Part shown: one piece after another, positions 8,212-20,025 of the stretch
Position numbering within the stretch: the first letter of the stretch is position 1
Layout of the letters: each line of letters starts with the position of its first letter
Assembly: GCF_007421925.1 (NCBI RefSeq)
Contig: NZ_QMDX01000010.1
Span: 62,001 to 126,000, forward strand
DNA from: Haloglomus irregulare
GTDB taxonomy: Archaea > Halobacteriota > Halobacteria > Halobacteriales > Haloarculaceae
DNA: 64,000 nucleotides
Direction: 5' to 3'
Notes under the pieces: generated by a model
Databases searched by the model: none
What the model was told of the DNA's origin: nothing
Seen by the model: the letters and a program-made list of their open reading frames with translations, nothing else
Translations under genes and position numbers: made by a program

Positions 8212-9117
8212 GTGCTCGGTCCCGGGCTCCCGGCCCTCCCCGCGGGCGTCGCGCTGGCGGTCACCGCGGCGCTCGTCTTCGGCGGCTACCTCTTCGCCTA
8301 CAAGCAGGCGTTCGCCGGCCTCCCCGCGACGGTCTACGTCGCCGCGAACGAACTCGGCGCGCTCGGCTGGTACGCCGTCATCGCCGCCGTCACCTGGCCC
8401 GCCGGTGAGCCGCTGCTGCCGGCGACCCTCGCGGCCGGGGACTGGCTGCTCGTCGCGGGCGTCGGCGCGGCAGCCGGTGCCGCGTCGCTGGTCTCGGTCC
8501 GGGCGTTCAAACTCGGCGAGATCTCCTACGTCGCGCCGCTGAACAAGCTCGTCCCCGTCTTCGTCCTCCCACTGGAGCTGCTGCTGCTGGGCGAGCGGCT
8601 CGGCCCGCCGGCGGTCGCGGGCGTGCTGGTCGCGACCCTGGCCATCTACGTCGCCAACTACGAGGGCGGCGGTGTCCTGGCGCCGTTCCGGCGGGCGGCC
8701 GGCTACACCCCGGCCCGCCTTGCGCTCGCTGGCGCAGTCCTGTTCGCGGTCGCGGACGTCGGTACCCGCGCGGCGCTCACGACGACCGACCTGGTGCCGC
8801 AGGCGCTCGCGCTGGCCACGCTCGTCGGCGTCTCGCTGGTCGCGCTCCCCGTCGCGCTCCCCCGGCTCGCGGGGAGCGGGCTCCGGGCGTCGGTCCCGGG
8901 ACTCGTCGGGCTCTCCGGCGTGTTCGCCGTCGGCATCCACCTCACCGTCCTCGCGTTCGACGCGGCCCCGGCCAGCATCGTCTCCCCGGTGGTCAACACG
9001 CAGGCCGTCGTGGCGGTCGTGCTGGGCGGCCTGCTCCTCCGGGAGCGGGGCTTCGGCCGGCGGCTGCTGGCCGCGCTGCTGGCGGTCGGCGGCGTCGCGC
9101 TCATCGCCGCCGGCTGA
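8212..9117 (+). CDS. EamA/DMT-family transporter
   Basis: The product is 301 aa with about ten hydrophobic spans in two repeated EamA halves. Typical segments are AYKQAFAGLPATVYVAAN, the conserved GEISYVAPLNKLVPVFVLP at the end of the first half, and ASIVSPVVNTQAVVAVVLGG in the second. The start is the GTG at 8212. No in-frame ATG fits the first span. Such proteins export or import metabolites across the cytoplasmic membrane, and the substrate cannot be told. Confidence 0.87.
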   Translation: MLGPGLPALPAGVALAVTAALVFGGYLFAYKQAFAGLPATVYVAANELGALGWYAVIAAVTWPAGEPLLPATLAAGDWLLVAGVGAAAGAASLVSVRAFKLGEISYVAPLNKLVPVFVLPLELLLLGERLGPPAVAGVLVATLAIYVANYEGGGVLAPFRRAAGYTPARLALAGAVLFAVADVGTRAALTTTDLVPQALALATLVGVSLVALPVALPRLAGSGLRASVPGLVGLSGVFAVGIHLTVLAFDAAPASIVSPVVNTQAVVAVVLGGLLLRERGFGRRLLAALLAVGGVALIAAG

Positions 9118-9158
9118 CCGGGAGAACGATTAACAGGGTTCGACCACCGGGACCCGGT

Positions 9159-9515
9159 ATGGCCGACGTGGCGATCATCATCATGGCGGGACTGGAAACC
9201 GAGGCCGATCACGCGAGGCTGTACAACGGGCTCGACGCGGCCGTCTCCCTCTCGGAGAGCGTCACCGACAACGTCCGACTGGTCTTCGACGGCGCCGGGG
9301 TCAGGTGGATACCGCAGCTCGAGGACCCCGACCACGAGTTCCACTCGCTCTACCGCGAGGTGGCCGACATCGCGGCCTGCGAGGACTGCGCGCGCAACCT
9401 CGGCGTGGCCGACGAGGTGGGCGAGGCGGAGGGGGTCCGGATCCTCCGCACCCGGGACGACTACACGAGCGTCATCTCGCTCGTCCGCGACGACTACGAG
9501 GTCATCACGTACTGA
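9159..9515 (+). CDS. DsrE-like small protein
   Basis: The product is 118 aa with an alternating strand/helix pattern (MADVAIIIMAG, DNVRLVFDGAGVRWIPQL) typical of DsrE/DsrF-like sulfur-handling folds. Two Cys (ACEDCARNLGV) form a CxxC motif in the place where DsrE-type proteins carry reactive Cys. A TATA-like GATTAAC lies about 28 bases upstream. A role in sulfur transfer is possible but not shown by the context. Confidence 0.82.
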   Translation: MADVAIIIMAGLETEADHARLYNGLDAAVSLSESVTDNVRLVFDGAGVRWIPQLEDPDHEFHSLYREVADIAACEDCARNLGVADEVGEAEGVRILRTRDDYTSVISLVRDDYEVITY

Positions 9516-9586
9516 GGCCGCGGGCGACGGGTCTCCCGGCGTGTGCGAAGGCTCAGGGTTTTCAGGCAGGGCTGGCTACCGGGGGT

Positions 9587-10123
9587 ATGGACCTGCGTCT
9601 CGTGGCCGTGCTGTTGCTGGTCCCGGTGCTGGACTTCCTGCTCCTGGTCGGGCTGGTGGCGGTCGGGCCCCTGACCGTCGTCCAGGGCGTGCTCGTGGTG
9701 GTGGTCACGTCGCTGGTCGGACTGCTGCTGGTCCGGGCCGAGGGACGCCACACCGTCCGGAAGATCCAGCGGAGCCTCGCCGGGGGCGACCTCCCGGGCG
9801 ACGAGCTGCTGGACGGCGCGCTCATCCTCGTGGCCGCCGGGCTCTTCCTCACGCCGGGGTTCCTGACCGACGTCCTCGGGCTGGTGCTGGTGCTGCCGCC
9901 GACGCGCTACCCGTTCCGGGTCGGCCTCCGGAAGTTCGTCGTGGGGCCGTACCTCGACGCCAAGACGGGCGGCATCGCCACCGGCGCCGTCTACGAGGGC
10001 GGTGCCCCCCGGACGGAGGTCGAGATGGACGAGTCCGACTACCGCTTCGACGACGCCGACGACCGGGACGAGGGGCCCGGCGAGGGGGAGGGCCCACCCG
10101 GAGGCGACACGCCGCAGGACTGA
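9587..10123 (+). CDS. fxsA: FxsA family membrane protein
   Basis: From the ATG at 9587 the product is 178 aa. It has two N-terminal spans (LVAVLLLVPVLDFLLLVGLV, VVQGVLVVVVTSLVGLLLV), the family motif DELLDGALILVAAGLFLTPGFLTDVLG, and an acidic C-terminal tail. FxsA proteins are cytoplasmic-membrane proteins of uncertain function, first known because overexpression of E. coli FxsA eases phage T7 exclusion by the F plasmid. The C-terminal 40 residues are Asp/Glu/Gly-rich, a halophile addition. Confidence 0.9.
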   Translation: MDLRLVAVLLLVPVLDFLLLVGLVAVGPLTVVQGVLVVVVTSLVGLLLVRAEGRHTVRKIQRSLAGGDLPGDELLDGALILVAAGLFLTPGFLTDVLGLVLVLPPTRYPFRVGLRKFVVGPYLDAKTGGIATGAVYEGGAPRTEVEMDESDYRFDDADDRDEGPGEGEGPPGGDTPQD

Positions 10124-10305
10124 CTGCTCGCGCCTGCCGTATCCCCTGCCGGCCGACTGATACCCCGTTCAGCTCCGCCCGTACGTGCCACTACGTATCG
10201 GTATTGGTTCTCGATAGGTCTCCCTCTGACAGTCCGTTACGTCCTTCGGCTATTCCCCGGACGTTCTCGGCCACCCGTCTATATTTTTGGATGCTTTCGC
10301 TAGAA

Positions 10306-10314
10306 GTCTTAACC
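10306..10314 (+). promoter_or_regulatory. Promoter for the phosphatase pair
   Basis: GTCTTAACC is centred about 29 bases before the PhoD-like ATG at 10339, and a second AT-rich motif (CTATATTTTT) lies near 10280. The 215-base gap 10124-10338 holds no other ORF I can support. Confidence 0.5.
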
Positions 10315-10338
10315 TCCGAAAATCGCTGTGTTCTCCCG

Positions 10339-12312
10339 ATGACGGACCCGACAGTTGGTGGCGAGCATCGCACGACACGACGGGGAGTGCTGAAGGCGGC
10401 CGGAGCGACATCCGCGGGCGCGGCCGCGGCAACGCTACTGAGCACCGGCGCGGTGGCGGAACCGGAGTCCCCGACCGAAACCGACGCGGAGCCGACGCCG
10501 TCGGCCGTCGGGAGCGGAGGCGCCTTCCCGCAGTCGGTCGCGAGCGGCGACCCGACGCCGAGCGGGGCCGTCGTCTGGACGCGGCTGGACCCGGAGCTGG
10601 GGGCGCTCACCGACGACGACCTGTTCCTGCAGGTGACGCCGGCGCCGGACCGTGCGACGCCGAACGACGCGGCCGACTTCGCGGGGGGGACGACCTACAC
10701 CGTGTCGACCCCGGTCGCGGCACACGACTACACGGTCAGCGCCGACCTGGACGGCGAACTCGACGCGGACCGGTTCTACTTCTACCGCTTCGTCTACGGC
10801 GACCGGGCAGCGAGCCCGGTCGGGCGGCTCCGGACGCTGCCGGCACCGGACGCCAGCCCCGACCGGCTGTCGCTGGCGGTCTCCTCGTGCAACCGCTACG
10901 AGCACGGCTACTACGGCGGCTTCGCCCGCATCGCCGAGGAGGACGTCGACTACCACGTCTCGCTGGGGGACTTCCTCTACGAGTACGCCGGCGAGGGGAG
11001 CCAGCCCGGCCGGGACATCCAGCTCCCGAGCGGGAAGTCGGTGGCACACACGCTGGCCGACTTCCGGGCGCTCCACCGCACCTACCGGGCCGACGACCTC
11101 CTGCAGGCCGCGATGGAGCGCCACACGTTCATCCACACTTGGGACGACCACGAGGTCGTCAACAACCGCTGGTGGAACGACGAGGCCGACGCGCCGGACA
11201 CGCGGAGCCACCCTTTCGGCGGCGACTTCGGGCGGATGCGGGAGCTGTACGCCAGCGGCATCGCGGGGATGCTGGAGTACCTCCCGCTGCGGGTCGATTA
11301 CGACGACCCCGGTGAGGACTACGGCCCCGACAACACCGCCCAGGACTACTTCGGCCTCTACCGCTCGTTCAGGTTCGGCGACCTGACGGAGCTGTTCATG
11401 ACCGACGAGCGGCTCTACCGGTCGCGACCGCCCGAGGGTCCGGACGGCGAGCGCCGTGACGTCGCGGTCCCCCCGTCCCGGGACCAGGACGCCCTCGACC
11501 GGACGATGCTGGGGACCGAGCAGTACCGCTGGTTCCTCGACGGGGGTCCCAACCCCGACGGCCTGCCGAACACGGACGGCGTCACGGGGACGGACGCGCA
11601 GTGGAAGCTCCACGGCAACGAGGTGCTGTGTGCGGCACTGCGGACGACGGGGGCCGGCCCCGCCAGCGTCTACCTCAACTACGACGCCTGGGACGGCTAC
11701 GAGGCCGAACGCGATCTCCTGATGGGCCGACTGGCCCGCGACGAGGTGGAGAACTACGTCACTCTCACCGGCGACATGCACACGTACATCGCCGGCTACC
11801 TGAAACAGGATTACAAGGACCCCGAACAGTCCGAGTACGCCGGCGGCGAGCGCGTCGGCGTCGAGTTCATGACGCCCGGTGTCACCAGCGACAACCTCGG
11901 CGCCGCGGGCGGCCTCCCGGCCGACGAGACGGAGGACGCTATCGACGAGTCCGTCCAGGCACAGAACCCCCACATCGAGTGGTTCAACTCCTCGCGCTGG
12001 GGCTACACCGTGGTCGACATGACCCGGTCCGCGCTGACCTACACGGCGTACGAGGTCGACCGGGCCGACGACTCGGCCGACGCCGACAAGCGACTCCTCC
12101 GGGCCTACCGCGTCCCGGCCGGCGAGTACGAGCTCCAGGAGTTCCGCTCGCCGCCGCTGGACGAGACGGTTGGCGACCTGGTCGCCGCGTCGGTCGCCGG
12201 GCGGGATACCGACCCGGACGATGACGGCAGCACGACTACCCGGGCGGACGGCGACGGGACCGGTATCCCCGACCCCGTCGAGCGCGCCTCCGACGTCGAC
12301 GGGGGGGTCTGA
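10339..12312 (+). CDS. phoD: PhoD-family alkaline phosphatase/phosphodiesterase, Tat-exported
   Basis: The product is 657 aa. A twin-arginine signal (TTRRGVLKAAG, Arg14-Arg15, then an Ala-rich hydrophobic stretch) directs folded export. An N-terminal PhoD_N domain (FPQSVASGDPTPSGAVVWTRL) precedes the metallophosphatase core, with metal-site motifs VSSCNRY, SLGDFLYEY, HTWDDHEVVNN and LTGDMHTY. PhoD enzymes release phosphate from phosphomonoesters and phosphodiesters outside the cell. The frame is open from 9541, but that upstream part covers fxsA in another frame. The ATG at 10339 gives the Tat signal and sits under a TATA box. A second Tat phosphatase starts 55 bases downstream on the same strand. 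Confidence 0.92.
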   Translation: MTDPTVGGEHRTTRRGVLKAAGATSAGAAAATLLSTGAVAEPESPTETDAEPTPSAVGSGGAFPQSVASGDPTPSGAVVWTRLDPELGALTDDDLFLQVTPAPDRATPNDAADFAGGTTYTVSTPVAAHDYTVSADLDGELDADRFYFYRFVYGDRAASPVGRLRTLPAPDASPDRLSLAVSSCNRYEHGYYGGFARIAEEDVDYHVSLGDFLYEYAGEGSQPGRDIQLPSGKSVAHTLADFRALHRTYRADDLLQAAMERHTFIHTWDDHEVVNNRWWNDEADAPDTRSHPFGGDFGRMRELYASGIAGMLEYLPLRVDYDDPGEDYGPDNTAQDYFGLYRSFRFGDLTELFMTDERLYRSRPPEGPDGERRDVAVPPSRDQDALDRTMLGTEQYRWFLDGGPNPDGLPNTDGVTGTDAQWKLHGNEVLCAALRTTGAGPASVYLNYDAWDGYEAERDLLMGRLARDEVENYVTLTGDMHTYIAGYLKQDYKDPEQSEYAGGERVGVEFMTPGVTSDNLGAAGGLPADETEDAIDESVQAQNPHIEWFNSSRWGYTVVDMTRSALTYTAYEVDRADDSADADKRLLRAYRVPAGEYELQEFRSPPLDETVGDLVAASVAGRDTDPDDDGSTTTRADGDGTGIPDPVERASDVDGGV

Positions 12313-12366
12313 CGTGACCGACCGGACGAGGAGCGACCACGACGCGACCACACGACGGATCCGGCC

Positions 12367-14430
12367 ATGACCGACGACGACACGACCACGACAGGCGGGG
12401 CCGACACGGACGAGCAGGACGGTGGCCTCTCTCGACGGGGTATGCTCCGCGGGAGCGCGGCGCTGGGCGCAGCGCCCGTCATCGCGAGCGCGGCGGGCGC
12501 CGCGGAGGCCGCGCCGGGGGACGGTCCACGGGGCATCCACGTCGCCTACGGCGCCGAGCCGAGCAGCACCCTCGCCGTCGCGTTCACCGGCGCGGCCGGC
12601 AGCGCGACCATCCGGTACGGCCCCTCGGACGGCGACCCCGGGACGGCCGACCTGGACACGACGGCCACGCCGAGCGGCCGCCCCGTCCCCGGCCGGGACG
12701 CGGTGGCGTACACGGCCACGCTGACCGGGCTGGCGGCCGACACGGAGTACGCCTACGAGGTCGAACTGAACGGGACGACGAGCGAGCGCTACGCCGCGCG
12801 GACGGCACCCGTCGGTCCGGAGGTCGCCGCGGACGGGTTCACCGTCGCGCACGTCGCCGACCACGGCGTCGCGGACCCGGAGAACCCGTTCCAGCGACCG
12901 GACGACGCCAACCCGGAGCTGGCGATGGCGCTGGCCGAGCGGCAGGACCCGGTCATGCAACTGCTGTCGGGCGATATCTCCTACTCCAACGGGAACCCCT
13001 CGACCTGGGACCTGTACTTCGAGACCCACGAGGACTACTACGCGGGGACGCCATTCATGACCGTCCCCGGCAACCACGAGGCAGAGGTGGGGACCGGGAT
13101 GATCCAGTACGACCGTCGGCTCAACGCGGCGATGCCGGTCGTGGACCCCGTCATCGACCCCGTCTCCAAGCGCCGCTGGTGGGACGTCGTCTACGGTAAC
13201 ACGTTCATCATGGGGCTGAACACCACCGCCGACGCCTGTGGCGACCTGGCGCGGGCCGAGGAGTTCGTCCCGCTGTACGACCCCCGCTGCGAGACCGAGG
13301 CGGGCCGCACCTACGGGGAGCTCCAGGAGGCGTACATGCGGTCGGCCCTGGCCCGGGCCGAGGCCCGGGAGGACGTCAAGTGGAAGATCGTCCAGTTCCA
13401 CGGCCCGCTCTGGACCACCTCGCCGGACCACGAGCCCCGGCGGGACCTCCAGAAGCGGTGGGGCCCCATCTTCGACGAGTACGACGTCGACCTCGTGCTC
13501 CACGGTGACAACCACGTCTGGGAGCGGAGCAAGCCCATCCGGCACACCGAGGACCTGCTGACCTACTCCGAGCGCCGACGCCCCCGCGACCGGCCGGACG
13601 AGCAGGCCCCGCCGCCGGCGGAGGCCGCCGCGGATCTGGACCTCCCCTTCGAGGACGCCGACATCGGGACGACCTTCGTCGTCAACGGGACCGGTGGTGT
13701 CAGCCACTACGAGCTCGGCGCCGACGAGCTGTACATCGATACGGCCTTCGAGTCGTTCTACGGCGTCACGCGGCTGGACATCGACGACGAGGCCATCGAG
13801 GTCCGGTATATCGCTCACCCGCCGCTGGACACGGTGACGGACGACGACGGCTCGCTCCCCGCTGGTTTCGACCCCAGCCTCGACAACCCGGCGGTCGCGG
13901 TCCGGGACGCGTTCCGCATCGAGAAAACCGACGACGGCCGACCGAGGCAGGTCGACCTCGAACTGCCCGACGGCAGCGGGTCGTCGCCACCCGAACTGAC
14001 GGTGTCCGGCAGCCGGTCTGACGACGGCCAGGCCTTCACCGGGGGGGCGACGAACCACGTCGAGCTCGCGGTCGACGCCAGCGCCCCCGTCACGGTCCGG
14101 GACCGCGTCCCCGCGGCATGGGACGTGGTCGGCGGCGATATCCGGTCGCCCCACGGCGACGAGCCGGCCACCGCACCCGACGGGCGGCAGTACGTCTACC
14201 TGGACGTGGCCGGTGGTGACGACGACGGGGTCGTCGAGGCGGACTACTTCGTCGAGGCACCGGCCGACGCCGACGAGACGGGTGCGTACTCCTTCGGCCC
14301 GGTCGGGGCGGCCCGCCGGGGACGCGGCGCCGACCGGGACTGGACGACGGTGCCCGGGACGGGGAGCACCGAGTACGTCGTCGGGTCGGGGGCCGACCCG
14401 GCGCACGACGTACGGAAAGGTAATCCTTAA
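12367..14430 (+). CDS. Purple-acid-phosphatase-like metallophosphoesterase, Tat-exported
   Basis: The product is 687 aa. A Tat signal (LSRRGMLRGS, Arg23-Arg24) comes first, then a fibronectin-III-like domain (about 55-148). The phosphoesterase core follows with D165-H-G167, GDISY (202-206), GNHE (235-238), VQFHG and a final HGDNHVWE. A Ser/Asp-rich C-terminal beta domain of about 180 residues completes it. In purple acid phosphatases the last motif is GHxH. Here the first His is Asp (GDNH), which would alter the metal site. The gene follows phoD by 55 bases and is probably co-transcribed, suggesting joint extracellular phosphate scavenging. Confidence 0.87.
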   Translation: MTDDDTTTTGGADTDEQDGGLSRRGMLRGSAALGAAPVIASAAGAAEAAPGDGPRGIHVAYGAEPSSTLAVAFTGAAGSATIRYGPSDGDPGTADLDTTATPSGRPVPGRDAVAYTATLTGLAADTEYAYEVELNGTTSERYAARTAPVGPEVAADGFTVAHVADHGVADPENPFQRPDDANPELAMALAERQDPVMQLLSGDISYSNGNPSTWDLYFETHEDYYAGTPFMTVPGNHEAEVGTGMIQYDRRLNAAMPVVDPVIDPVSKRRWWDVVYGNTFIMGLNTTADACGDLARAEEFVPLYDPRCETEAGRTYGELQEAYMRSALARAEAREDVKWKIVQFHGPLWTTSPDHEPRRDLQKRWGPIFDEYDVDLVLHGDNHVWERSKPIRHTEDLLTYSERRRPRDRPDEQAPPPAEAAADLDLPFEDADIGTTFVVNGTGGVSHYELGADELYIDTAFESFYGVTRLDIDDEAIEVRYIAHPPLDTVTDDDGSLPAGFDPSLDNPAVAVRDAFRIEKTDDGRPRQVDLELPDGSGSSPPELTVSGSRSDDGQAFTGGATNHVELAVDASAPVTVRDRVPAAWDVVGGDIRSPHGDEPATAPDGRQYVYLDVAGGDDDGVVEADYFVEAPADADETGAYSFGPVGAARRGRGADRDWTTVPGTGSTEYVVGSGADPAHDVRKGNP

Positions 14431-14465
14431 ACGAACGACGGCAGTACTGGCGGTTGCGCCTACTT

Positions 14466-14540
14466 GGGCCAATAGCTCAGTCAGGTATGAGCGCTCGGCT
14501 GATAACCGGGAGGTCACCGGTTCAAATCCGGTTTGGCCCA
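14466..14540 (+). tRNA. tRNA-Ile (anticodon GAT)
   Basis: A complete cloverleaf is visible. The acceptor stem is GGGCCAA/TTGGCCC with discriminator A. The D-stem is GCTC/GAGC. The anticodon stem CTCGG/CCGGG holds the loop CTGATAA (anticodon GAT at 14501-14503). The T-arm is ACCGG-TTCAAAT-CCGGT. No intron and no encoded CCA. Confidence 0.97.
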
Positions 14541-14854
14541 TACCGGGCCTCGCCCGAGGCGCTGACCTCCCCAGCCAATTCATCTCGGACGGGACACCGA
14601 ACAGCGGAGCGGCCGTTCTCCCGGGGACGTGCCGAATCGTGAACGCCGAGCTACGGCTACGCCGAGAGGCGGGTCCAGCGCTGGGGCCGACCGTCGGGGG
14701 GTCGACGGCGATCTCCGCAGCACCAGTTCGCCGCGGCTCCGAGTTGACGGATGCAGTTCGAATCGGAATCGAATAATGCGATTGAACACCTTATACAGTT
14801 TTCAGTACCTTTCTGCCAATCTTTATACGGGAATCGCGTGAGATACGTGATAAG
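14541..14854. other. Intergenic stretch without a supportable gene
   Basis: About 314 bases follow tRNA-Ile. The GC content drops toward the right end, where two TATA-like motifs occur (CTTATACAG near 14790 and TTTATACG at 14822). No protein-like frame or structured RNA was recognised. Confidence 0.5.
14822..14829 (+). promoter_or_regulatory. TATA box for the zinc micro-protein/acyltransferase pair
   Basis: TTTATACG is centred about 29 bases before the ATG at 14855, which suggests a leaderless bicistronic message. Confidence 0.65.
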
Positions 14855-14998
14855 ATGTCCGCCCCAACCAACACTGGCGTTCGGTCGGCCTCGTACATGC
14901 CCTGTGACCACTGCACGGAGGGGTCGCTCTCGTGGGACCCCACCCGGCGGACGAGCGTCTGCGTCGCGTGCGGCGCGTCCACGGGGGAGGACCGATGA
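14855..14998 (+). CDS. 47-aa zinc-finger micro-protein
   Basis: The ATG at 14855 lies exactly where a leaderless start is expected. The peptide has two CxxC knuckles (MPCDHC and CVACG) about 25 residues apart, enough to bind one zinc ion. Its stop overlaps the next start (ATGA, 14995-14998), so it is translationally coupled to the acyltransferase. Haloarchaea are rich in such micro-proteins. The target of this one is unknown. Confidence 0.68.
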   Translation: MSAPTNTGVRSASYMPCDHCTEGSLSWDPTRRTSVCVACGASTGEDR

Positions 14999-15912
14999 CG
15001 AAGCGTCACGTCGAGCTCCCGCCGGAGGTCCAGGCCCGTATCGACGAGGCGGTGGCGTTCGCCGACGAACGGCTCTCCGCCGACGAGCCGACCGGAGCCG
15101 TCGTAGGCGAACTACTGGCCATGCTCCACGGCGACCGGGCTGCGTACGAGCGCTACCTCACGGGTCGGTCCGAGGAGCCCATCGCCACGGTCCGGGCCGC
15201 CAGCTACGACCCGCGGAACGCGCTCACGGAGTCCGAACACTGGGCCGAGCAGGACCCCGAGGAGCTCCGGGAGGCCAAGTACCTGAACTACCTCTGGCGC
15301 GGGTTCGACGAGTCACCGCTGGCGAACAACATCGCGTTCGCGCTGCCGTTCCGCCGGATGCTCGCCTCGCACCTGTTCGAGGAGGTCGGTGAGAGCTGTC
15401 GACTGTTCGGCGGCATCAAGATCCAGTGTGGCCACAACATCGTCATGGGCGACAACGTGGTCGTCCACAACGACGTGCTGCTCGACGACCGCGGCGAGCT
15501 GGTCATCGGCGACCGCGTCTCCATCGCCGACCGCACCCACCTGCACACTCACAGCCACGACGTCGTCGACCAGTCGGACGTGACCAACTACCGCACGGTC
15601 ATCGACGACGACGCGCGGTTGGGCTACGATTCGATGGTGAACGCCGGCTGTCGCGTCGGCCGGAACGCGATGGTCGGGGCCGGCGCGATGGTCAGGGGTG
15701 ACGTGCCGGACCACCACGTCGCCGTCGGGTCGCCCGCCGAGAGCGTGAAGGTGAAGCCGGGCTGGGAGACCGTCGCTCGCGAGCCGGGGCCGCTGGAGCG
15801 CCGGAGCGTGGAGCGACAGCTGGACGACGAGGTGACCGGCGAGTTCGAGTCCGTCGACGAGTTCGGCCGCGACCTGACGCCGCCGGGACGCTCCGGGTCG
15901 AACTCCGACTGA
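14995..15912 (+). CDS. Hexapeptide-repeat acyltransferase (maltose/galactoside O-acetyltransferase type)
   Basis: The product is 305 aa. An N-terminal helical segment (about 1-110) precedes a left-handed beta-helix. Its hexapeptide repeats include GHNIVMGDNVVVHNDVLLDD, GDRVSIADRTHLHTHSHDV and GRNAMVGAGAMVRGDVPDHHVAVGSPA, as in LacA/Maa-type enzymes that transfer acetyl groups from acetyl-CoA to sugars. His-rich HLHTHSHD carries the likely catalytic His. The C-terminal 60 residues are acidic and family-atypical. The start at 14995 overlaps the stop of the zinc micro-protein. A longer frame from 14932 is that gene's shadow. The acceptor sugar is unknown. Confidence 0.87.
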   Translation: MTKRHVELPPEVQARIDEAVAFADERLSADEPTGAVVGELLAMLHGDRAAYERYLTGRSEEPIATVRAASYDPRNALTESEHWAEQDPEELREAKYLNYLWRGFDESPLANNIAFALPFRRMLASHLFEEVGESCRLFGGIKIQCGHNIVMGDNVVVHNDVLLDDRGELVIGDRVSIADRTHLHTHSHDVVDQSDVTNYRTVIDDDARLGYDSMVNAGCRVGRNAMVGAGAMVRGDVPDHHVAVGSPAESVKVKPGWETVAREPGPLERRSVERQLDDEVTGEFESVDEFGRDLTPPGRSGSNSD

Positions 15913-16049
15913 ACACTCCCGCCACAGGGGCCGCGACCCCGATTCGCACTGGTGATGCGCGTCCCGTAACCACACACAGGGAGCGCTCGTGACGACGGGC
16001 AGTCGACGGTGTGAAAGCGGCGTGCCGGGGGGGAACCGGCGCAGCGGGC

Positions 16050-19114
<3,065 letters not shown>

Positions 19115-19182
19115 CGTCCCTGATTAATACCGCTGGCTCCCCCCGGCAGTGCCGTTTTGACCGCCCCGTGCCACCGAGTAGC

Positions 19183-19335
19183 ATGGACGAGGGCAGCGGC
19201 GAGACGGTCCCGTGTCACTACTGTGGCGCCGCCGTCGAGGTGACACCGGGCCAGTCACGGTTCCGGGCGTTCACGAGGCACTTCCAGGCCGAGCACATCC
19301 GGGGCGAGGCCGGCGACCCGGACACCGGGGACTGA
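19183..19335 (+). CDS. 50-aa C2H2-type zinc-finger micro-protein (copy A)
   Basis: From the ATG at 19183 the peptide has CHYCG near its N-terminus and HFQAEHI near its C-terminus, i.e. CxxC followed about 20 residues later by HxxxxH. It is clearly related to the protein at 19437 (both read VxCxxC...SRFxA...HFxAEH). The frame is open further upstream but the upstream part is shadow of the HTH gene. The function is unknown. Confidence 0.7.
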   Translation: MDEGSGETVPCHYCGAAVEVTPGQSRFRAFTRHFQAEHIRGEAGDPDTGD

Positions 19336-19436
19336 CGCGGGCACTCCGTCGTCGGGGTCCGAGCAGCGTTCCGCGCGTCCTGCTGATATAAGCCCCCGGG
19401 CGGTACCGGCAACGCCGCTTTGCGTGTCTCGTCGCT

Positions 19437-19643
19437 ATGCAGAGCATGGCCGACACTGCGGGCGACGTGATCGCGTGTCAGCACTGTGATAGCGAGGTCC
19501 AGGTGCCCGCCGAGAGCTCGCGCTTCCAGGCCGCGGTGGCGCACTTCGAGGCCGAGCACGTCAGCCGCTCGCAGGGGTCACCCGGGACGGGGGGCACGTC
19601 CCGCGCCGGGGCGACCGCGGAGGAGGCCGGCGCGAGCGACTGA
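19437..19643 (+). CDS. C2H2-type zinc-finger micro-protein (copy B)
   Basis: The product is 68 aa from the ATG at 19437 (or 65 aa from the in-frame ATG at 19446). It has IACQHCDSEV and HFEAEHVSRS, the same CxxC...HxxxxH pattern as the peptide encoded 100 bases upstream, plus a Gly/Ala-rich tail. A TATA-like GCTGATATAAG near 19382 suggests its own promoter. The pair looks like a tandem duplication that has since diverged. Confidence 0.7.
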   Translation: MQSMADTAGDVIACQHCDSEVQVPAESSRFQAAVAHFEAEHVSRSQGSPGTGGTSRAGATAEEAGASD

Positions 19644-19711
19644 CCGGGCGAGGGACGGGGACCGCGGCACGTCCGGGGTATCTTTTTGCCAGGGGCAGAC
19701 GACCGGCCGGT

Positions 19712-20014
19712 GTGATCGTACTCAACGCGAGCATCCCCATCGACCCGGACAGTCACGAGACCGCCGTCGAGGCCGCGACCGAACTCGCCGAGCGCTCCCG
19801 CGAGGAGGACGGCGTCATCGACTATCGCGTCGCGCTCGACATCGAGGACGACGCGACGCTCCGGGTCTTCGAGCAGTACGAGGACGACGCGGCCGTCCAG
19901 TCCCACATGGGGAGCGACCACTTCGAGGCGTTCCAGGGCCGCATCCCGGAGTTCGTCGCCGGCGACGTCGAACTCCACCGGTTCGACGTCAGCGAGAAGT
20001 CCCGCATGATGTAG
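19712..20014 (+). CDS. Antibiotic-biosynthesis-monooxygenase (ABM) domain protein
   Basis: The product is 100 aa from the GTG at 19712, with the ferredoxin-like ABM pattern. Strand MIVLNASIPI is followed by helix ETAVEAATELAERSREEDGVIDYRV and VFEQYEDDAAVQSHMGSDHFEAFQ, where the His in SHMGSDHF is conserved. Family members act as cofactor-free quinol monooxygenases or as uncharacterised enzymes. A TATA-like TATCTTTTT lies about 30 bases upstream, fitting a leaderless GTG start. Confidence 0.85.
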   Translation: MIVLNASIPIDPDSHETAVEAATELAERSREEDGVIDYRVALDIEDDATLRVFEQYEDDAAVQSHMGSDHFEAFQGRIPEFVAGDVELHRFDVSEKSRMM

Positions 20015-20025
20015 GCCACGGGGCC

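Noticed and set aside
10435-14583. 1382-codon open frame antisense to the two phosphatase genes
   Set aside because: It is the shadow of the high-GC coding strand. It has no domain order, is rich in Val/Arg/Gly, and crosses tRNA-Ile. Both sense genes have full motifs and Tat signals.
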